The notes: generated by a model from the sequence alone, not told the origin. A stretch of 64,000 nt of DNA from Mesorhizobium opportunistum WSM2075 (GCF_000176035.2 NC_015675.1:2546001-2610000); one strand, 5' to 3'. Shown: positions 34,950-46,185, counted from the stretch's first letter. A program made the numbers and translations.

Positions 34950-36221
34950 ATGCGCATCACACTGTCCTGCGCCGCGCTTGCGCTTGCCCTGGGCTCAGCC
35001 CCGGCATTCGCGCAATCTGGCGAAATCACCATCTGGAGTTGGAACGTCGCCGCTTCGTCACTGAAGGCGACGGTCGCCGGCTTCAACAAGCTGCATCCCG
35101 ACATCAAGGTCACGGTCCAGGATCTCGGCAACCAGCCGACCTACGACAAGTCTATCGCCGGCTGTGCCGCAGGCGGTGTCGGCCTGCCCGACATCGTCAC
35201 CATCGAGAACGGCGAGGCCGAGAATTACTGGAGCCAGTTCCCCGACTGCTTCGTCGACCTGCACACGCTGGGCTACAGCGCCGAGGACCAGAAGAAATTC
35301 CCCGATTTCAAGCGCACCGAGCTCGAAGTCGGCGACAAGGCTTATGCGATGCCATGGGATTCCGGCCCGGTCGCCGCCTTCTATCGCCGCGACTTCTACG
35401 AAAAGGCCGGTGTCGATCCGGCGTCGATCAAGACCTGGGACGATTTCATCGCCGCCGGCAAGAAGATCCAGGCCGCCAATCCGGGCGTCTCGATGACCAA
35501 TGCCGATTTCAACGGCGACACCGAATTCTTCCGTATGATCTCCAACGAGCAGGGCTGCTCCTATTTCGCCGAGGACGGCCAGTCGATCACGGTCAACCAG
35601 CCGAAATGTGTCGATACGCTGGCCAAGATCAAGGACATGAAGGACGCCGGCATCATGTCCTCGGCCGACTGGAGCACCAAGATCACCAACAACACCGCCG
35701 GTACAGTCGCCACCCAAGTCTATGGCGGCTGGTATGAAGGCACCATCCGTACCGAATCGGCCGGTGAAAACGGCAAATGGGGCGTCTATCTGATGCCGAG
35801 CCTAACCTCCGACGGCCCGCGCGCCGCCAATCTCGGTGGCTCATCGCTGGCCATCACCTCGGGGTCGAAGAACAAGGAGGCGGCCTACGAGTACCTGAAA
35901 TACACGCTCGGAACCAATGAGGGCCAGATCACGATGCTGAAGGAATTCGGTCTCGTCCCCTCGTTGGTGTCGGCGCTGAATGATCCCTACGTCTCGGAAG
36001 GCCTGCCCTATTGGGGGGGCCAGGCTGTGTGGAAGGATATCCTCGGCACGTTGCCCAAGGTCGTCCCCAGCCGTGGCACGCAGTTCCAGAGCGACGCCGA
36101 AATCATCATGCGCGCGGTGCAGACCAAGTATCTCGCCGGCGGCTATGCCGGCGCCAAGGCAGCGCTCGACGATGCCGCCAGCCAGATCGCCGCGGCGACC
36201 GGACTGCCGGTCAAGGAGTGA
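34950..36221 (+). CDS. Sugar ABC transporter, periplasmic binding protein
   Basis: The 423-residue family-1 solute-binding protein has a signal peptide (RITLSCAALALALGSAPAFA) and the typical ITIWSWNVAASSLKATVAGFNKLHP opening, then a KAGVDP..KTWDDFIAAGKKI hinge region. GGGAGG precedes the ATG. Such proteins bind mono- or oligosaccharides. It is first in an operon with two permeases and an ATPase, but a large palindrome separates it from the first permease. The sugar cannot be read from the sequence. Confidence 0.92.
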   Translation: MRITLSCAALALALGSAPAFAQSGEITIWSWNVAASSLKATVAGFNKLHPDIKVTVQDLGNQPTYDKSIAGCAAGGVGLPDIVTIENGEAENYWSQFPDCFVDLHTLGYSAEDQKKFPDFKRTELEVGDKAYAMPWDSGPVAAFYRRDFYEKAGVDPASIKTWDDFIAAGKKIQAANPGVSMTNADFNGDTEFFRMISNEQGCSYFAEDGQSITVNQPKCVDTLAKIKDMKDAGIMSSADWSTKITNNTAGTVATQVYGGWYEGTIRTESAGENGKWGVYLMPSLTSDGPRAANLGGSSLAITSGSKNKEAAYEYLKYTLGTNEGQITMLKEFGLVPSLVSALNDPYVSEGLPYWGGQAVWKDILGTLPKVVPSRGTQFQSDAEIIMRAVQTKYLAGGYAGAKAALDDAASQIAAATGLPVKE

Positions 36222-36232
36222 GCGCCGCTTTT

Positions 36233-36377
36233 CCTTCTCCCCTTGTGGGAGAAGGTGGATCGGCGCGATAGCGCCGAGACGGATGAGGGGTACCCCAGCG
36301 GAGTGAGACGTTGGCGTTTCCTGGAACACCCCTCATCCGTCGCCTTCGACGACACCTTCTCCCACAAGGGGAGAAGG
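36233..36377. repeat. RIME-like large palindromic intergenic element
   Basis: Two perfect 25-base arms (36233-36257 and 36353-36377) enclose a second pair of 14-base arms, GACGGATGAGGGGT (36278-36291) and its complement (36328-36341). It resembles the rhizobial intergenic mosaic elements. Transcribed, it folds into a long hairpin between the binding-protein and permease genes, which can raise binding-protein mRNA stability. Confidence 0.85.
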
Positions 36378-36427
36378 GAAGACCCAAACGATGGCCTAAA
36401 ACAACAATCGGGAGAAGGAGGACGAAG

Positions 36428-37288
36428 ATGCGCAACCGTAACGCCACGGCCTATCGTTTCCTCGCCCCCTATCTCCTGATCTTCTCCGTCTTCTGGCTGT
36501 GGCCGATCATCTCCTCGTTCATGATCTCGTTCCAGGCGACGCGCACGGTGCCCTGGCGCTTTGCCCCCGGCTTCAACTGGGGCCGGCTGATCGGCGATCC
36601 GGCCTTCTTCAACGCGCTGAAGAACACGCTGCTCATCCTCGTCATCCAGGTGCCGGTGATGATCGCGCTGGCCATGGTAATGGCGGTGCTTTTGAATTCG
36701 CCGCTGTTGAAGGCGAGGGGGCTTTACCGCTTCGCCTTCTTCGCTCCGGTCGTGGTCGGCGAGGTCGCCTATTCGGCGGTTTTCCGGCTGATGTTCAGCC
36801 TCGATTTCGGCATCGTCAACAAGCTCCTGAACAGCGTCGGCTTGCCCAAGATCGACTGGTTCTCCAACGTTACGCCGGCGATGGCTTTGATAATGATCGC
36901 GGTCACCTGGCGTTGGGCCGGCTACAACGCGATCATCCTTCTGGCCGGCATGCAGTCCATTCCCGAGGATGTCTACGAGGCGGCGACGCTCGACCGCGTC
37001 AGCAAGCTCAAGCAATTCTTCTACATAACCTTGCCGCTCTTGAAGCCGGTCATCGTCTTTTGCACGGTGTTGTCGATCATCGGCACCATGCAGTTGTTCA
37101 CCGAGCCATTCCTGATCACCGAGCGCGGCGGACCGGGCGGCGGCACCGAGACGCTCGGCCTGCTGCTCTACCGCCAAGGCTTCCGCTCGCTCAATTTCGG
37201 CTACGCCTCGGCCGTCGCCTACACGATGGCGGGGCTGGCGATCGCCATCACGCTGGTGCAACTGTGGCTGACGAGGGAAAAGCAATGA
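36428..37288 (+). CDS. Sugar ABC transporter, permease 1 (MalF type)
   Basis: The 286-residue permease has six hydrophobic segments and the EAA loop ([24 protein letters not shown]) near residue 195. GGAGAAGGAGGA precedes the ATG at 36428; longer frames begin inside the palindrome. Its stop overlaps the next start in an ATGA. Confidence 0.92.
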   Translation: MRNRNATAYRFLAPYLLIFSVFWLWPIISSFMISFQATRTVPWRFAPGFNWGRLIGDPAFFNALKNTLLILVIQVPVMIALAMVMAVLLNSPLLKARGLYRFAFFAPVVVGEVAYSAVFRLMFSLDFGIVNKLLNSVGLPKIDWFSNVTPAMALIMIAVTWRWAGYNAIILLAGMQSIPEDVYEAATLDRVSKLKQFFYITLPLLKPVIVFCTVLSIIGTMQLFTEPFLITERGGPGGGTETLGLLLYRQGFRSLNFGYASAVAYTMAGLAIAITLVQLWLTREKQ

Positions 37289-38121
37289 GCTCGCTCTCCT
37301 CGGCCCGCCTGAGACGCAGCCTCTTGCTGCATCTCTTCCTGACGCCGCTGGCGCTGATCTGGCTGTTTCCGTTGTGGATGATGGTGGTGTTCTCGACCAT
37401 GCCCGACAACGGCATCTTCAGCCCGGGCATCGAGTTGCTGCCGCACGGCAATTTCGTCGACAATTTCAACAATCTGCAACGCGACACCAACTTCGTCGGC
37501 GCGATCGGCATCTCAGTCTCGGTGGCGGTGACCTACACCTTCCTGTCGGTGCTCTTGACCTCGATGGCCGGCTGGGCGCTGGCGCGCTACCAGTTCTTCG
37601 GCAAGGGCGTGGTCGTCGCCATCATCCTCGGCACCATCACGCTGCCATACGCGGTGGTGCTGATCCCGCAATTCATCATGGTGGCGCGCGACTTCCAACT
37701 CGCCAACACCTGGGTGGCGCTGATCGTGCCGCCGCTGTTCAATTCGCTGGGCGTCTTGTTCATGCGCCAGAGCTTCTCGATGATGCCGGACGACCTGTTC
37801 GACGCCGCGCGGGTCGAAGGCGTGAAGGAATGGCGCATCTTCCTGTTCGTCGCACTGCCGCTGGCGCGGCCGATGTTGGCCGCACTCGCCATCATCCTGT
37901 TCCTCGCGTCATGGAACAATTATCTCTGGCCGCTTTTGATCAACAGCCAGCCGGGCTCGATGACCGCACCCGTGGCGCTAGGCACGCTGATCGGCCTCAC
38001 CAAGGTATCGTGGGGCGGCATCATGGCGGGGGCCGTGATGCTGACCGTGCCGATGCTTATCGTCTTCGTGCTGCTGCAGCGCCATTTCATCGCCGGCATC
38101 GCCGCCGGCGCGATCAAGTAA
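37285..38121 (+). CDS. Sugar ABC transporter, permease 2 (MalG type)
   Basis: The 278-residue permease has six membrane helices and the EAA-type loop [24 protein letters not shown]. It overlaps permease 1 by four bases, so translation is coupled. The two form the membrane pore driven by the ATPase encoded next. Confidence 0.92.
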   Translation: MSSLSSARLRRSLLLHLFLTPLALIWLFPLWMMVVFSTMPDNGIFSPGIELLPHGNFVDNFNNLQRDTNFVGAIGISVSVAVTYTFLSVLLTSMAGWALARYQFFGKGVVVAIILGTITLPYAVVLIPQFIMVARDFQLANTWVALIVPPLFNSLGVLFMRQSFSMMPDDLFDAARVEGVKEWRIFLFVALPLARPMLAALAIILFLASWNNYLWPLLINSQPGSMTAPVALGTLIGLTKVSWGGIMAGAVMLTVPMLIVFVLLQRHFIAGIAAGAIK

Positions 38122-38129
38122 GGGCCAGC

Positions 38130-39209
<1,080 letters not shown>

Positions 39210-39244
39210 CTGGCCGCCCCTTCCAGCCTTCAAGGAGAATGACA

Positions 39245-41272
39245 ATGACTGCAACCACGCCCATTCGCTGGGGCATTCTTGGTCCGGGCGGCATCGCCCG
39301 GGCTTTTACCGGCGGCGTGGCCGCTTCGCACACCGGAAAACTGGTCGCCATCGGCGCGCGCAATCCCGCCAAGCCGGGCCTTGCGGAGAATTTCCCCGGT
39401 GCCCGCATCCTCGACGGCTATGAAGCATTGCTTGCCGACCCGGACATCGATGCCGTCTACATCGCGGTTCCGCATCCCGGCCATGCGCAATGGGCGATCC
39501 GGGCGGCGGAAGCGGGCAAGCACGTGCTGTGCGAAAAGCCGTTGGCGCTGACCGCCTTCGAGGCCGACGCCATGATCCACGCCGCGCGCAAGGCCGGCAC
39601 CTTTCTCGGCGAAGCCTTCATGTACCGGCTGCATCCGCAGACGCTGAAGCTGGTGGAACTCATCAAGTCCGGCGTCATCGGCGAGATCAGGATGATCAAG
39701 TCGAGCTTCGGCTTCGCCATGCCGGGCTTCATGCCGCAGCACCGGCTTTATGCCAATGAGCTCGCCGGCGGCGGCATCCTGGACGTCGGCGGCTATCCCG
39801 TCTCGATGGTCCGGCTGATTGCCGGCGCGGCATCGGGAAAACCCTTTGCCGAACCCGACAGGGTGGTGGGCACCGCCCATCTCGGCCAGTCCGGCGTCGA
39901 TGAGTGGGCTTCGGCGCTGCTGCATTTCCCTGATGGCATCGTCGCGGAGGTCTCCTGCAGCATCTCACTCAACCAGGACAATGTCCTTCGCATCCTCGGC
40001 ACCAAGGGGCGCATCGAAGTGCCGGACTTCTGGTTCGCCGGCGGCAACCGCGATGTCGGCCTCGGCCACATCGACGTGATCGGCGCCGACGGGTCGCGAG
40101 AGACGATCAGCGTCAACGAAAAACGCCATGTCTATTCCTTCGAGGTCGACGGCGCCGGCGAGGCGATCCGCGCCGGGCAGCAGGAATTCGCCTGGCCGGG
40201 GATGGGCTGGGCCGACAGCCTAGGCACCTTGCGTGTGCTCGACAGATGGCGCGCCGCCGTCGGGCTAGAGTATGAGATCGAAAAAGCCCCGCTGCGCACC
40301 AGCACCATTGCCGGCCGGCCCTTGCGCCCCGGCGGCACCGCGATCGCCAAGCGCGCCATCCCAGGCTTGGCGAAACAGGCATCCATAGTGGCGCTCGGCT
40401 TCGAGGATTTCCGCACCTTCTCCTCGGGTTCGATCCTGCTCGACGCTTTCTTCGAAGCCGGCGGCAATCTGTTCGACACCGGCTACGTCTATGGCGGCGG
40501 CTACACCGAGACGCTGCTCGGCCAATGGTTGAAGAACCGTGGCGTGCGCGAGCAGTCGGTGATCATCGCCAAGGGCGCGCATTCGCCGCTCTGCTATCCC
40601 GACGTGATCGGCAAGCAGCTCGCCCAGTCGCTCGATCGGCTGCAGACCGATCATGTCGACATCTATTTCATGCACCGCGACAACCCTGACGTGCCGGTCG
40701 GCGAGTTCGTCGATGCGATGGACCGCGAGGTCAAGGCCGGCCGCATCCGCGGTCCGTTCGGCGGCTCGAACTGGACGATGCAGCGCATGGACGAGGCGAT
40801 TGCCTATGCGCAGCGGACCGGCAAGCAGAAGCCGGGCGCACTCTCCAACAATTTCTCGTTGGCCGAGATGCTGGAGCCGATCTGGGCAGGATGCATCACC
40901 TCCTCCACCGATGACTGGAAGGCCTGGCTGACATCCAGGCAGATGCCGAACTTCGCCTGGTCGAGCCAAGGCCGCGGCTTCTTCACCGACCGCGCCGGCC
41001 GCGACCTGCGCGACAATGAGGAACTGGTGCGGGTCTGGTATTCGGAGCGGAATTTTGGCCGCCGCGACCGGGCGATCGAACTTGCCGCACGACTGGGCAA
41101 GAGCCCGATCCACATCGCGCTGGCCTATGTGCTCAATCAGCCCTTCCCGTCCATTCCGTTGATCGGGCCGCGCACGCTGGGCGAGCTGGACGACAGCCTG
41201 CGCGCCCTCGACATCAAGCTTTCGCCGGCCGATCTCGAATGGCTGGATAGTGGCAGGCTGCACGCCGCCTGA
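39245..41272 (+). CDS. Fused Gfo/Idh/MocA oxidoreductase - aldo/keto reductase
   Basis: The 675-residue protein joins two oxidoreductases. Residues 1-330 are a Gfo/Idh/MocA enzyme: Rossmann GILGPGGIARAF, then the lysine motif CEKPLALT near 96 and the GGGILDVGGYPV segment. From about 355 to the end is an aldo/keto reductase with tetrad Asp and Tyr in FDTGYVYGGG, Lys in IIAKG and His in YFMHRD. Both enzyme types use NAD(P) on sugars. GGAG precedes the ATG at 39245. The frame is continuous, so it is a real fusion; it likely channels a ketosugar made from the imported substrate. Confidence 0.9.
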   Translation: MTATTPIRWGILGPGGIARAFTGGVAASHTGKLVAIGARNPAKPGLAENFPGARILDGYEALLADPDIDAVYIAVPHPGHAQWAIRAAEAGKHVLCEKPLALTAFEADAMIHAARKAGTFLGEAFMYRLHPQTLKLVELIKSGVIGEIRMIKSSFGFAMPGFMPQHRLYANELAGGGILDVGGYPVSMVRLIAGAASGKPFAEPDRVVGTAHLGQSGVDEWASALLHFPDGIVAEVSCSISLNQDNVLRILGTKGRIEVPDFWFAGGNRDVGLGHIDVIGADGSRETISVNEKRHVYSFEVDGAGEAIRAGQQEFAWPGMGWADSLGTLRVLDRWRAAVGLEYEIEKAPLRTSTIAGRPLRPGGTAIAKRAIPGLAKQASIVALGFEDFRTFSSGSILLDAFFEAGGNLFDTGYVYGGGYTETLLGQWLKNRGVREQSVIIAKGAHSPLCYPDVIGKQLAQSLDRLQTDHVDIYFMHRDNPDVPVGEFVDAMDREVKAGRIRGPFGGSNWTMQRMDEAIAYAQRTGKQKPGALSNNFSLAEMLEPIWAGCITSSTDDWKAWLTSRQMPNFAWSSQGRGFFTDRAGRDLRDNEELVRVWYSERNFGRRDRAIELAARLGKSPIHIALAYVLNQPFPSIPLIGPRTLGELDDSLRALDIKLSPADLEWLDSGRLHAA

Positions 41273-41301
41273 CACGCATGAAACAAGGACAAAAAGCGGC
41301 G

Positions 41302-42177
41302 TCAGGTCTCGTCGTCAGACACCCTGACGCCAACCCGGGGCGGTGTCCGCAAGCTGGCATACATGCCGGTGGTGCGGAATTGGCTGGGCGTGGTGCCATA
41401 AAGGCGGCGAAACACCTTCGAAAAATAGTTCGCATCCTCGAAGCCGCACAGGATGGCGACTTCCTTCACCGGCAGGAAGTCGGCCTTGGTCAAAAGCTTC
41501 GCCGCGCGCTGCAGGCGTTGTTGCAGCACGAATTCGGCTGGCGGCAGGCCTTCGCTCTCGGCAAAGCAGCGCGAGAAATGGGCCCGGCTGAGGCCGCTGA
41601 TCTGGACCAGCTCCGCCACTGGCAGCGATTTGTCGAGGTTAGCGTTGATGTGATCGATGACCGGCTGCATGGCGCTCTGTTTCTCGGCAAAGGCGTGTGA
41701 GCCGAAGACATCGTCATAGAGCGCCATCGCAGCCTCGTAGGCGATCGCCGAAGCAGCGCCCGGTGAAGCGGCGCCCTTGACGAGCCGCAAGCTGCAATCG
41801 GCAAGATGATCTATCGTCGCCGGCTGCAGCCGGAACACCGGACCCGAAACGCTGAGGATCGACTTGTGGATGCGCAGCGCCTCCTCGCCGTTCATCGAGA
41901 TCCAGAAATATTCCCAGCGCTCGTCCCTGGCCAGCCAGTAGCGGTGGTTGTGTGGCACCAGCACGAGCAATGTGTCGTTCCGCTGCAGGCGATAGTTGCG
42001 GTTCTCGTAGCGCAGCCGGCCGGTTCCGCTGATCGTGTGCTGGAGCACGGTGAATGGCGTCTGGCCGCGTTTGCGCCCATCCCAGTCGTAGATTTCGTCT
42101 TCGCGCACTTCATAGCCCGTGCTTGTCGGCATGGCATGCAGGCGCTGGCGGCCGCGCGGCAGCGAGATCGTACGCAT
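41302..42177 (-). CDS. AraC-family regulator (AgpT-like position)
   Basis: The 291-residue regulator has a cupin-like ligand domain with VLVPHNHRYWLARDERWEYFWISMNG and two C-terminal HTH (LVQISGLSRAHFSRCFAESEGL and VAILCGFEDANYFSKVFRRLYGTTPSQFR). The start at 42177 gives the usual length; an earlier ATG at 42369 is possible and would add 64 unusual residues. It is divergent from the GH4/Opp-type operon. In Sinorhizobium the AraC activator AgpT holds the same position before alpha-galactoside genes; the name here is only by analogy. Confidence 0.85.
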   Translation of the reverse strand: MRTISLPRGRQRLHAMPTSTGYEVREDEIYDWDGRKRGQTPFTVLQHTISGTGRLRYENRNYRLQRNDTLLVLVPHNHRYWLARDERWEYFWISMNGEEALRIHKSILSVSGPVFRLQPATIDHLADCSLRLVKGAASPGAASAIAYEAAMALYDDVFGSHAFAEKQSAMQPVIDHINANLDKSLPVAELVQISGLSRAHFSRCFAESEGLPPAEFVLQQRLQRAAKLLTKADFLPVKEVAILCGFEDANYFSKVFRRLYGTTPSQFRTTGMYASLRTPPRVGVRVSDDET

Positions 42178-42226
42178 CGACTGTCCGTTGGCGATCAAAT
42201 CCTGCAGCACAAAATTACCCCTGAAA

Positions 42227-42270
42227 GCATAATCCTTCTCTGGTCGCGCTCGCGAATAAGCGCATAATCC
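42227..42270. promoter_or_regulatory. Direct repeats GCATAATCC in the AraC-GH4 gap
   Basis: GCATAATCC occurs at 42227-42235 and 42262-42270, 35 bases apart in the same direction, in front of the GH4 gene. AraC proteins bind such direct half sites, and the spacing is near three and a half helical turns. Confidence 0.4.
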
Positions 42271-42421
42271 GGCCTCGAAGAACGCGAAAGACCCGCGGTC
42301 GAGGAGCGGGCGGGAGGAGAAAAGCCGGATTCCGGCTTGAATGGCAGGCGCGCCTTGGCGTGTGGCCATATCCTCCCTTGTTGCTCCTTGCCTAGCATTC
42401 GATCGGATCGAGGTGAAGGTG

Positions 42422-43888
42422 ATGAGTTTCAAAATCGCTATTATCGGCGCCGGCAGCGTTGGATTCACCAAGAAACTGTTCACCGACATTCTCTGCGTGC
42501 CCGAATTCAAGGACATCGAATTCGCGCTGACCGATCTCAGCGAGCACAATCTGCAGATGATCAAGGCGATCTTGGACAGGATCGTCGAAGCGAACGGATT
42601 GCCGACCAGGGTGACGGCGACCACCGACCGCCGCAAGGCGCTCGAAGGTGCGCGCTATATCATCAGCTGCGTTCGGGTCGGCGGCCTGGAAGCCTATGCC
42701 GACGACATCCGCATTCCCCTGAAATACGGCATCGACCAGTGCGTCGGCGACACGATCTGCGCCGGCGGCATTCTCTACGGCCAACGCAACATTCCGGTGA
42801 TCCTCGACTTCTGCAAGGACATCCGCGAGGTCGCCGACACCAACGCCAAGTTCCTCAACTACGCCAACCCGATGGCCATGAACACCTGGGCGGCGATCGA
42901 GTACGGCAAGGTCGACACGGTCGGGCTCTGCCACGGCGTCCAGCATGGTGCCGAGCAGATCGCCAAGGTGCTGGGCGCGAAGTCGCCTGGGGAGCTCGAC
43001 TATATCTGCTCCGGCATCAACCATCAGACCTGGTTCACCGATCTGCGCCTGAATGGCCGCAAGATCGGCAAGGACGAACTGGTTGCCGCCTTCGAAGCGC
43101 ATCCGGTCTACTCGCAGCAGGAGAAGCTGCGCATCGACGTGCTGAAGCGCTTTGGCGTCTATTCGACCGAAAGCAACGGCCATCTGTCCGAATACCTGCC
43201 CTGGTATCGGAAGCGTCCGGACGAGATCATGCGCTGGATCGACATGTCGGACTGGATCCATGGCGAGACCGGCGGCTACCTCCGCTACTCGACCGAGACC
43301 CGCAACTGGTTCGAGACGGAGTATCCGCAGTTCCTTGAAGCGGCGTCGAAGCCGATCGACGTGGCCAAGCGCTCCAACGAGCATGCCAGCCACATATTGG
43401 AGGCGCTGGAGACCAACCGCGTCTATCGCGGCCACTTCAACGTCAAGAACAATGGTGTGATCACCAATTTGCCGCAGGACGCCATCATCGAGTCGCCCGG
43501 CTTCGTCGATCGTTTCGGCATCAACATGGCCGCCGGCATCACGCTGCCGGAGGCCTGTGCGGCGACCTGCATGTCTTCGATCAACGTCCAGCGCATGTCG
43601 GTCCATGCCGCGATATCGGGCGATATCGATCTCCTGAAGCTCGCCGTGCTGCATGATCCGCTGGTTGGCGCGGTGTCGACCCCGGAGGAGGTCTGGCAGA
43701 TGGTCGACGAAATGGTCGTCGCCCAGGCCGCCTGGTTGCCGCAATACGCGCATGCCGTTCCGGCCGCCAAGGAGCGGTTGTCGAAATCCGTGGTCAAGAC
43801 CCGCGAATGGGCCGGTGCCGCGCGGCGCAACGTCCGCTCGATCGAGGAGTTGCGCGCCGAAAAGGCCGCTCTGAAGCAGACCGGCTGA
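42422..43888 (+). CDS. GH4 glycosidase with CHGV motif
   Basis: The 488-residue enzyme has the GH4 NAD-binding start IAIIGAGSVGF and the metal-site Cys170-His171-Gly172-Val173, with the later His in GINHQTWF. GH4 enzymes use NAD and Mn2+ in an unusual redox elimination mechanism. From memory the tetrad CHGx marks alpha-galacturonidases (LplD type) and CHSV alpha-galactosidases. So this copy may act on a galacturonide rather than on melibiose. It leads the Opp-type operon, with AGGTGAAGGTG before its ATG. Confidence 0.88.
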   Translation: MSFKIAIIGAGSVGFTKKLFTDILCVPEFKDIEFALTDLSEHNLQMIKAILDRIVEANGLPTRVTATTDRRKALEGARYIISCVRVGGLEAYADDIRIPLKYGIDQCVGDTICAGGILYGQRNIPVILDFCKDIREVADTNAKFLNYANPMAMNTWAAIEYGKVDTVGLCHGVQHGAEQIAKVLGAKSPGELDYICSGINHQTWFTDLRLNGRKIGKDELVAAFEAHPVYSQQEKLRIDVLKRFGVYSTESNGHLSEYLPWYRKRPDEIMRWIDMSDWIHGETGGYLRYSTETRNWFETEYPQFLEAASKPIDVAKRSNEHASHILEALETNRVYRGHFNVKNNGVITNLPQDAIIESPGFVDRFGINMAAGITLPEACAATCMSSINVQRMSVHAAISGDIDLLKLAVLHDPLVGAVSTPEEVWQMVDEMVVAQAAWLPQYAHAVPAAKERLSKSVVKTREWAGAARRNVRSIEELRAEKAALKQTG

Positions 43889-43990
43889 ACCCGGGAGCGG
43901 CCGCGGATCCACGGGAGGCAGGTCCGCCGCAGTCAGCCGCCAAGGCAGAAGACAAGCAGCAGAAAAAGTCTGAACACGAGGGAGGAGATA

Positions 43991-46072
43991 ATGAGGAACC
44001 TACGCAGCATTGGCATTGTCGCTGGACTGGCGCTGAGCGTCTCCGTTCCGGCGCTCAACGCCTTCGCTTCCGAACCGACGGTCCCGCCGACGCCGGCGAC
44101 GTTTCCGGCCGAAGGCAAGATCAAGTATGTGGCGCGCGACTCCATCCTGGAGTTCAAGACGCTGCCGGAATATCACGAGCCGGACTGGGTGACGGAAAAA
44201 TACGTCAAGGCCGGCAAGCTGCCGCCGGTGAAGGACAGGCTGCCGAAGGAGCCGCTGGTCTTCAAGACCGCCAACATGCCCGATGGCGTCGGCGTCTATG
44301 GCGATACGATGCGCCATGTCATCGGCGGGCGGCCGGAAGGCTGGAACTACGGCGCTGGCCAGACGCAAGGCTGGGGCGGCATCGACATAGGCCTCTCCGA
44401 GTGCCTGACGCGCACCGCGCCGCTGTTCCAGGTCGAGGCCAAGGATACCGAACCGCTGCCGAATCTGGCCAAAAGCTGGGACTGGTCGAAGGACGGCCAC
44501 AAGCTGACCATGCATCTGGTCGAGGGCGCAAAATGGTCCGATGGCGTTGCCTTCAACGCCGACGACGTCATGTTCTACTGGGACGACGAGGTCATCGACC
44601 CGAACGTCTCTCCGTTGAATGGTGCGACACAGGAAACCTTCGGCGTCGGCACGACGCTGAAAAAGATCGACGATTACACCGTCGAGTGGACCTTCAAGGA
44701 CGCCTTCCCGAAACAGTACCTCTACGCCATGGCCTACGGCACTTTCTGTCCCGGTCCCGCGCACATATTGAAGCCGCAGCATCCCAAATATTCGAAGAAC
44801 ACCTACGACCAGTTCAAGAACGCCTTCCCACCGGAATATATGAACATGCCGGTGATGGGCGCCTGGGTGCCGGTCGATTACCGGCCGGACGACATCATCG
44901 TCATGCGCCGCAACCCCTACTATTGGAAGGTCGACGAAAAGGGTAACCAGCTGCCCTACCTCGACGAACTGCAGTACAAGCTGTCGACCTGGGCCGACCG
45001 CGACGTCCAGGCGGTCGCCGGCTCGGGCGATTTCTCCAATCTGGAGCAGCCGGAAAATTTCGTCGCCTCGCTGAAGCGTGCGGCCGAGGCGAACGCGCCG
45101 GCACGTCTGGCCTTCGGCCCGCGGCTCATCGGCTACAATCTGCGCCTGAACTTTTCCGCCAATGGCTGGGGCAACCCGGACGAGCGCGGCCAGGCCATCC
45201 GCGAACTGAACCGCAACGAGGATTTCCGCAAGGCCGTCACCATGGCGCTCGACCGCAAGGCGCTTGGCGACTCGCTGGTCAAGGGGCCGTTCACCGCCAT
45301 CTATCCCGGCGGCTTCTCGTCTGGCACCAGCTTCTATGACCGCAAGTCGACCGTCTATTATCCCTTCGACCTTGAGGGCGCCAAGGCCGAGCTCGCCAAG
45401 GCCGGCCTCAAGGACACGGATGGCGACGGTTTCGTGAACTTCCCGGCGGGCACCGCCGGCGGCAAGAATGTCGAGATCGTGATGCTGGTCAACAACGACT
45501 ACGGCACCGACAAGAGCCTCGCCGAAGGCGTCGTCGCTCAGATGGAGAAGCTCGGGCTTCGGGTTGTGCTCAACGGTCTCAACGGCACCCAGCGCGACGC
45601 CTCGCAATATTCCGGGCGCTTCGACTGGCTGATCCGGCGCAACGAGCAGGAGCTGACCTCCGTCGTACAGAATACAGTGCAGCTCGCTCCGGTCGGCCCG
45701 AAGACCAGCTGGGATCACCGCGCGCCGGAAAGCGGCCAGGTCGACCTGATGCCTTTCGAAAAGGACCTCGTCGACATCGTCAACAAGTTCGTCTCCTCGT
45801 CGGACAATGATGAGCGCGCCAGCCTGATGAAGGAGTTCCAGAAGATATCGACGGAACACGTCTACAATATCGGCCTGACGGAGTATCCCGGGGCGCTGAT
45901 CGTCAACAAGCGCTTCTCCAACATTCCGCAGGGTACGCCGATCTTCATGTTCAACTGGGCCGAGGATTCGATCGTCCGCGAACGTGTCTTTGTCGCGGCT
46001 GACAAGCAGGCGAAATACGAACTGTTCCCTGAGGAGCTCCCCGGCAAACCCGGAGACAAGGGCCCGATGTAG
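43991..46072 (+). CDS. Opp-type ABC transporter, binding protein (AgpA-like)
   Basis: The 693-residue protein has a signal peptide (NLRSIGIVAGLALSVSVPALNAFA) and is a family-5 (OppA-like) binding protein: LTRTAPLFQV, AKSWDWSKDGHKLTMHL and AVTMALDRKALGD match the pattern. It is longer than usual by about 130 residues. In Sinorhizobium the OppA-like AgpA binds alpha-galactosides such as melibiose and raffinose. Here two GH4 genes flank the transporter, which supports the same use. GGGAGGAG precedes the ATG. Confidence 0.9.
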   Translation: MRNLRSIGIVAGLALSVSVPALNAFASEPTVPPTPATFPAEGKIKYVARDSILEFKTLPEYHEPDWVTEKYVKAGKLPPVKDRLPKEPLVFKTANMPDGVGVYGDTMRHVIGGRPEGWNYGAGQTQGWGGIDIGLSECLTRTAPLFQVEAKDTEPLPNLAKSWDWSKDGHKLTMHLVEGAKWSDGVAFNADDVMFYWDDEVIDPNVSPLNGATQETFGVGTTLKKIDDYTVEWTFKDAFPKQYLYAMAYGTFCPGPAHILKPQHPKYSKNTYDQFKNAFPPEYMNMPVMGAWVPVDYRPDDIIVMRRNPYYWKVDEKGNQLPYLDELQYKLSTWADRDVQAVAGSGDFSNLEQPENFVASLKRAAEANAPARLAFGPRLIGYNLRLNFSANGWGNPDERGQAIRELNRNEDFRKAVTMALDRKALGDSLVKGPFTAIYPGGFSSGTSFYDRKSTVYYPFDLEGAKAELAKAGLKDTDGDGFVNFPAGTAGGKNVEIVMLVNNDYGTDKSLAEGVVAQMEKLGLRVVLNGLNGTQRDASQYSGRFDWLIRRNEQELTSVVQNTVQLAPVGPKTSWDHRAPESGQVDLMPFEKDLVDIVNKFVSSSDNDERASLMKEFQKISTEHVYNIGLTEYPGALIVNKRFSNIPQGTPIFMFNWAEDSIVRERVFVAADKQAKYELFPEELPGKPGDKGPM

Positions 46073-46097
46073 GTTTACCTCCCCTGACTGAGAGAGA

Positions 46098-46124
46098 CCC
46101 GGCCGCGCTGATGGCGCGGCCGGG
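46098..46124 (+). repeat. GC hairpin between agpA-like and agpB-like genes
   Basis: CCCGGCCGCGC (46098-46108) pairs with GCGCGGCCGGG (46114-46124). There is no T tract afterwards, so it is probably an mRNA-stabilising or attenuating hairpin favouring the binding protein over the permeases. Confidence 0.7.
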
Positions 46125-46185
46125 AAAAACCAACCTCCGAACGCCCCAAGCGGCGCGTCCGGCAAGATGAGGAAGCGGACCGTCC

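Noticed and set aside
46098..46124. GC hairpin after the AgpA-like gene as an operon terminator
   Set aside because: There is no T tract and the permease genes follow in the same direction, so it more likely shapes mRNA stability.
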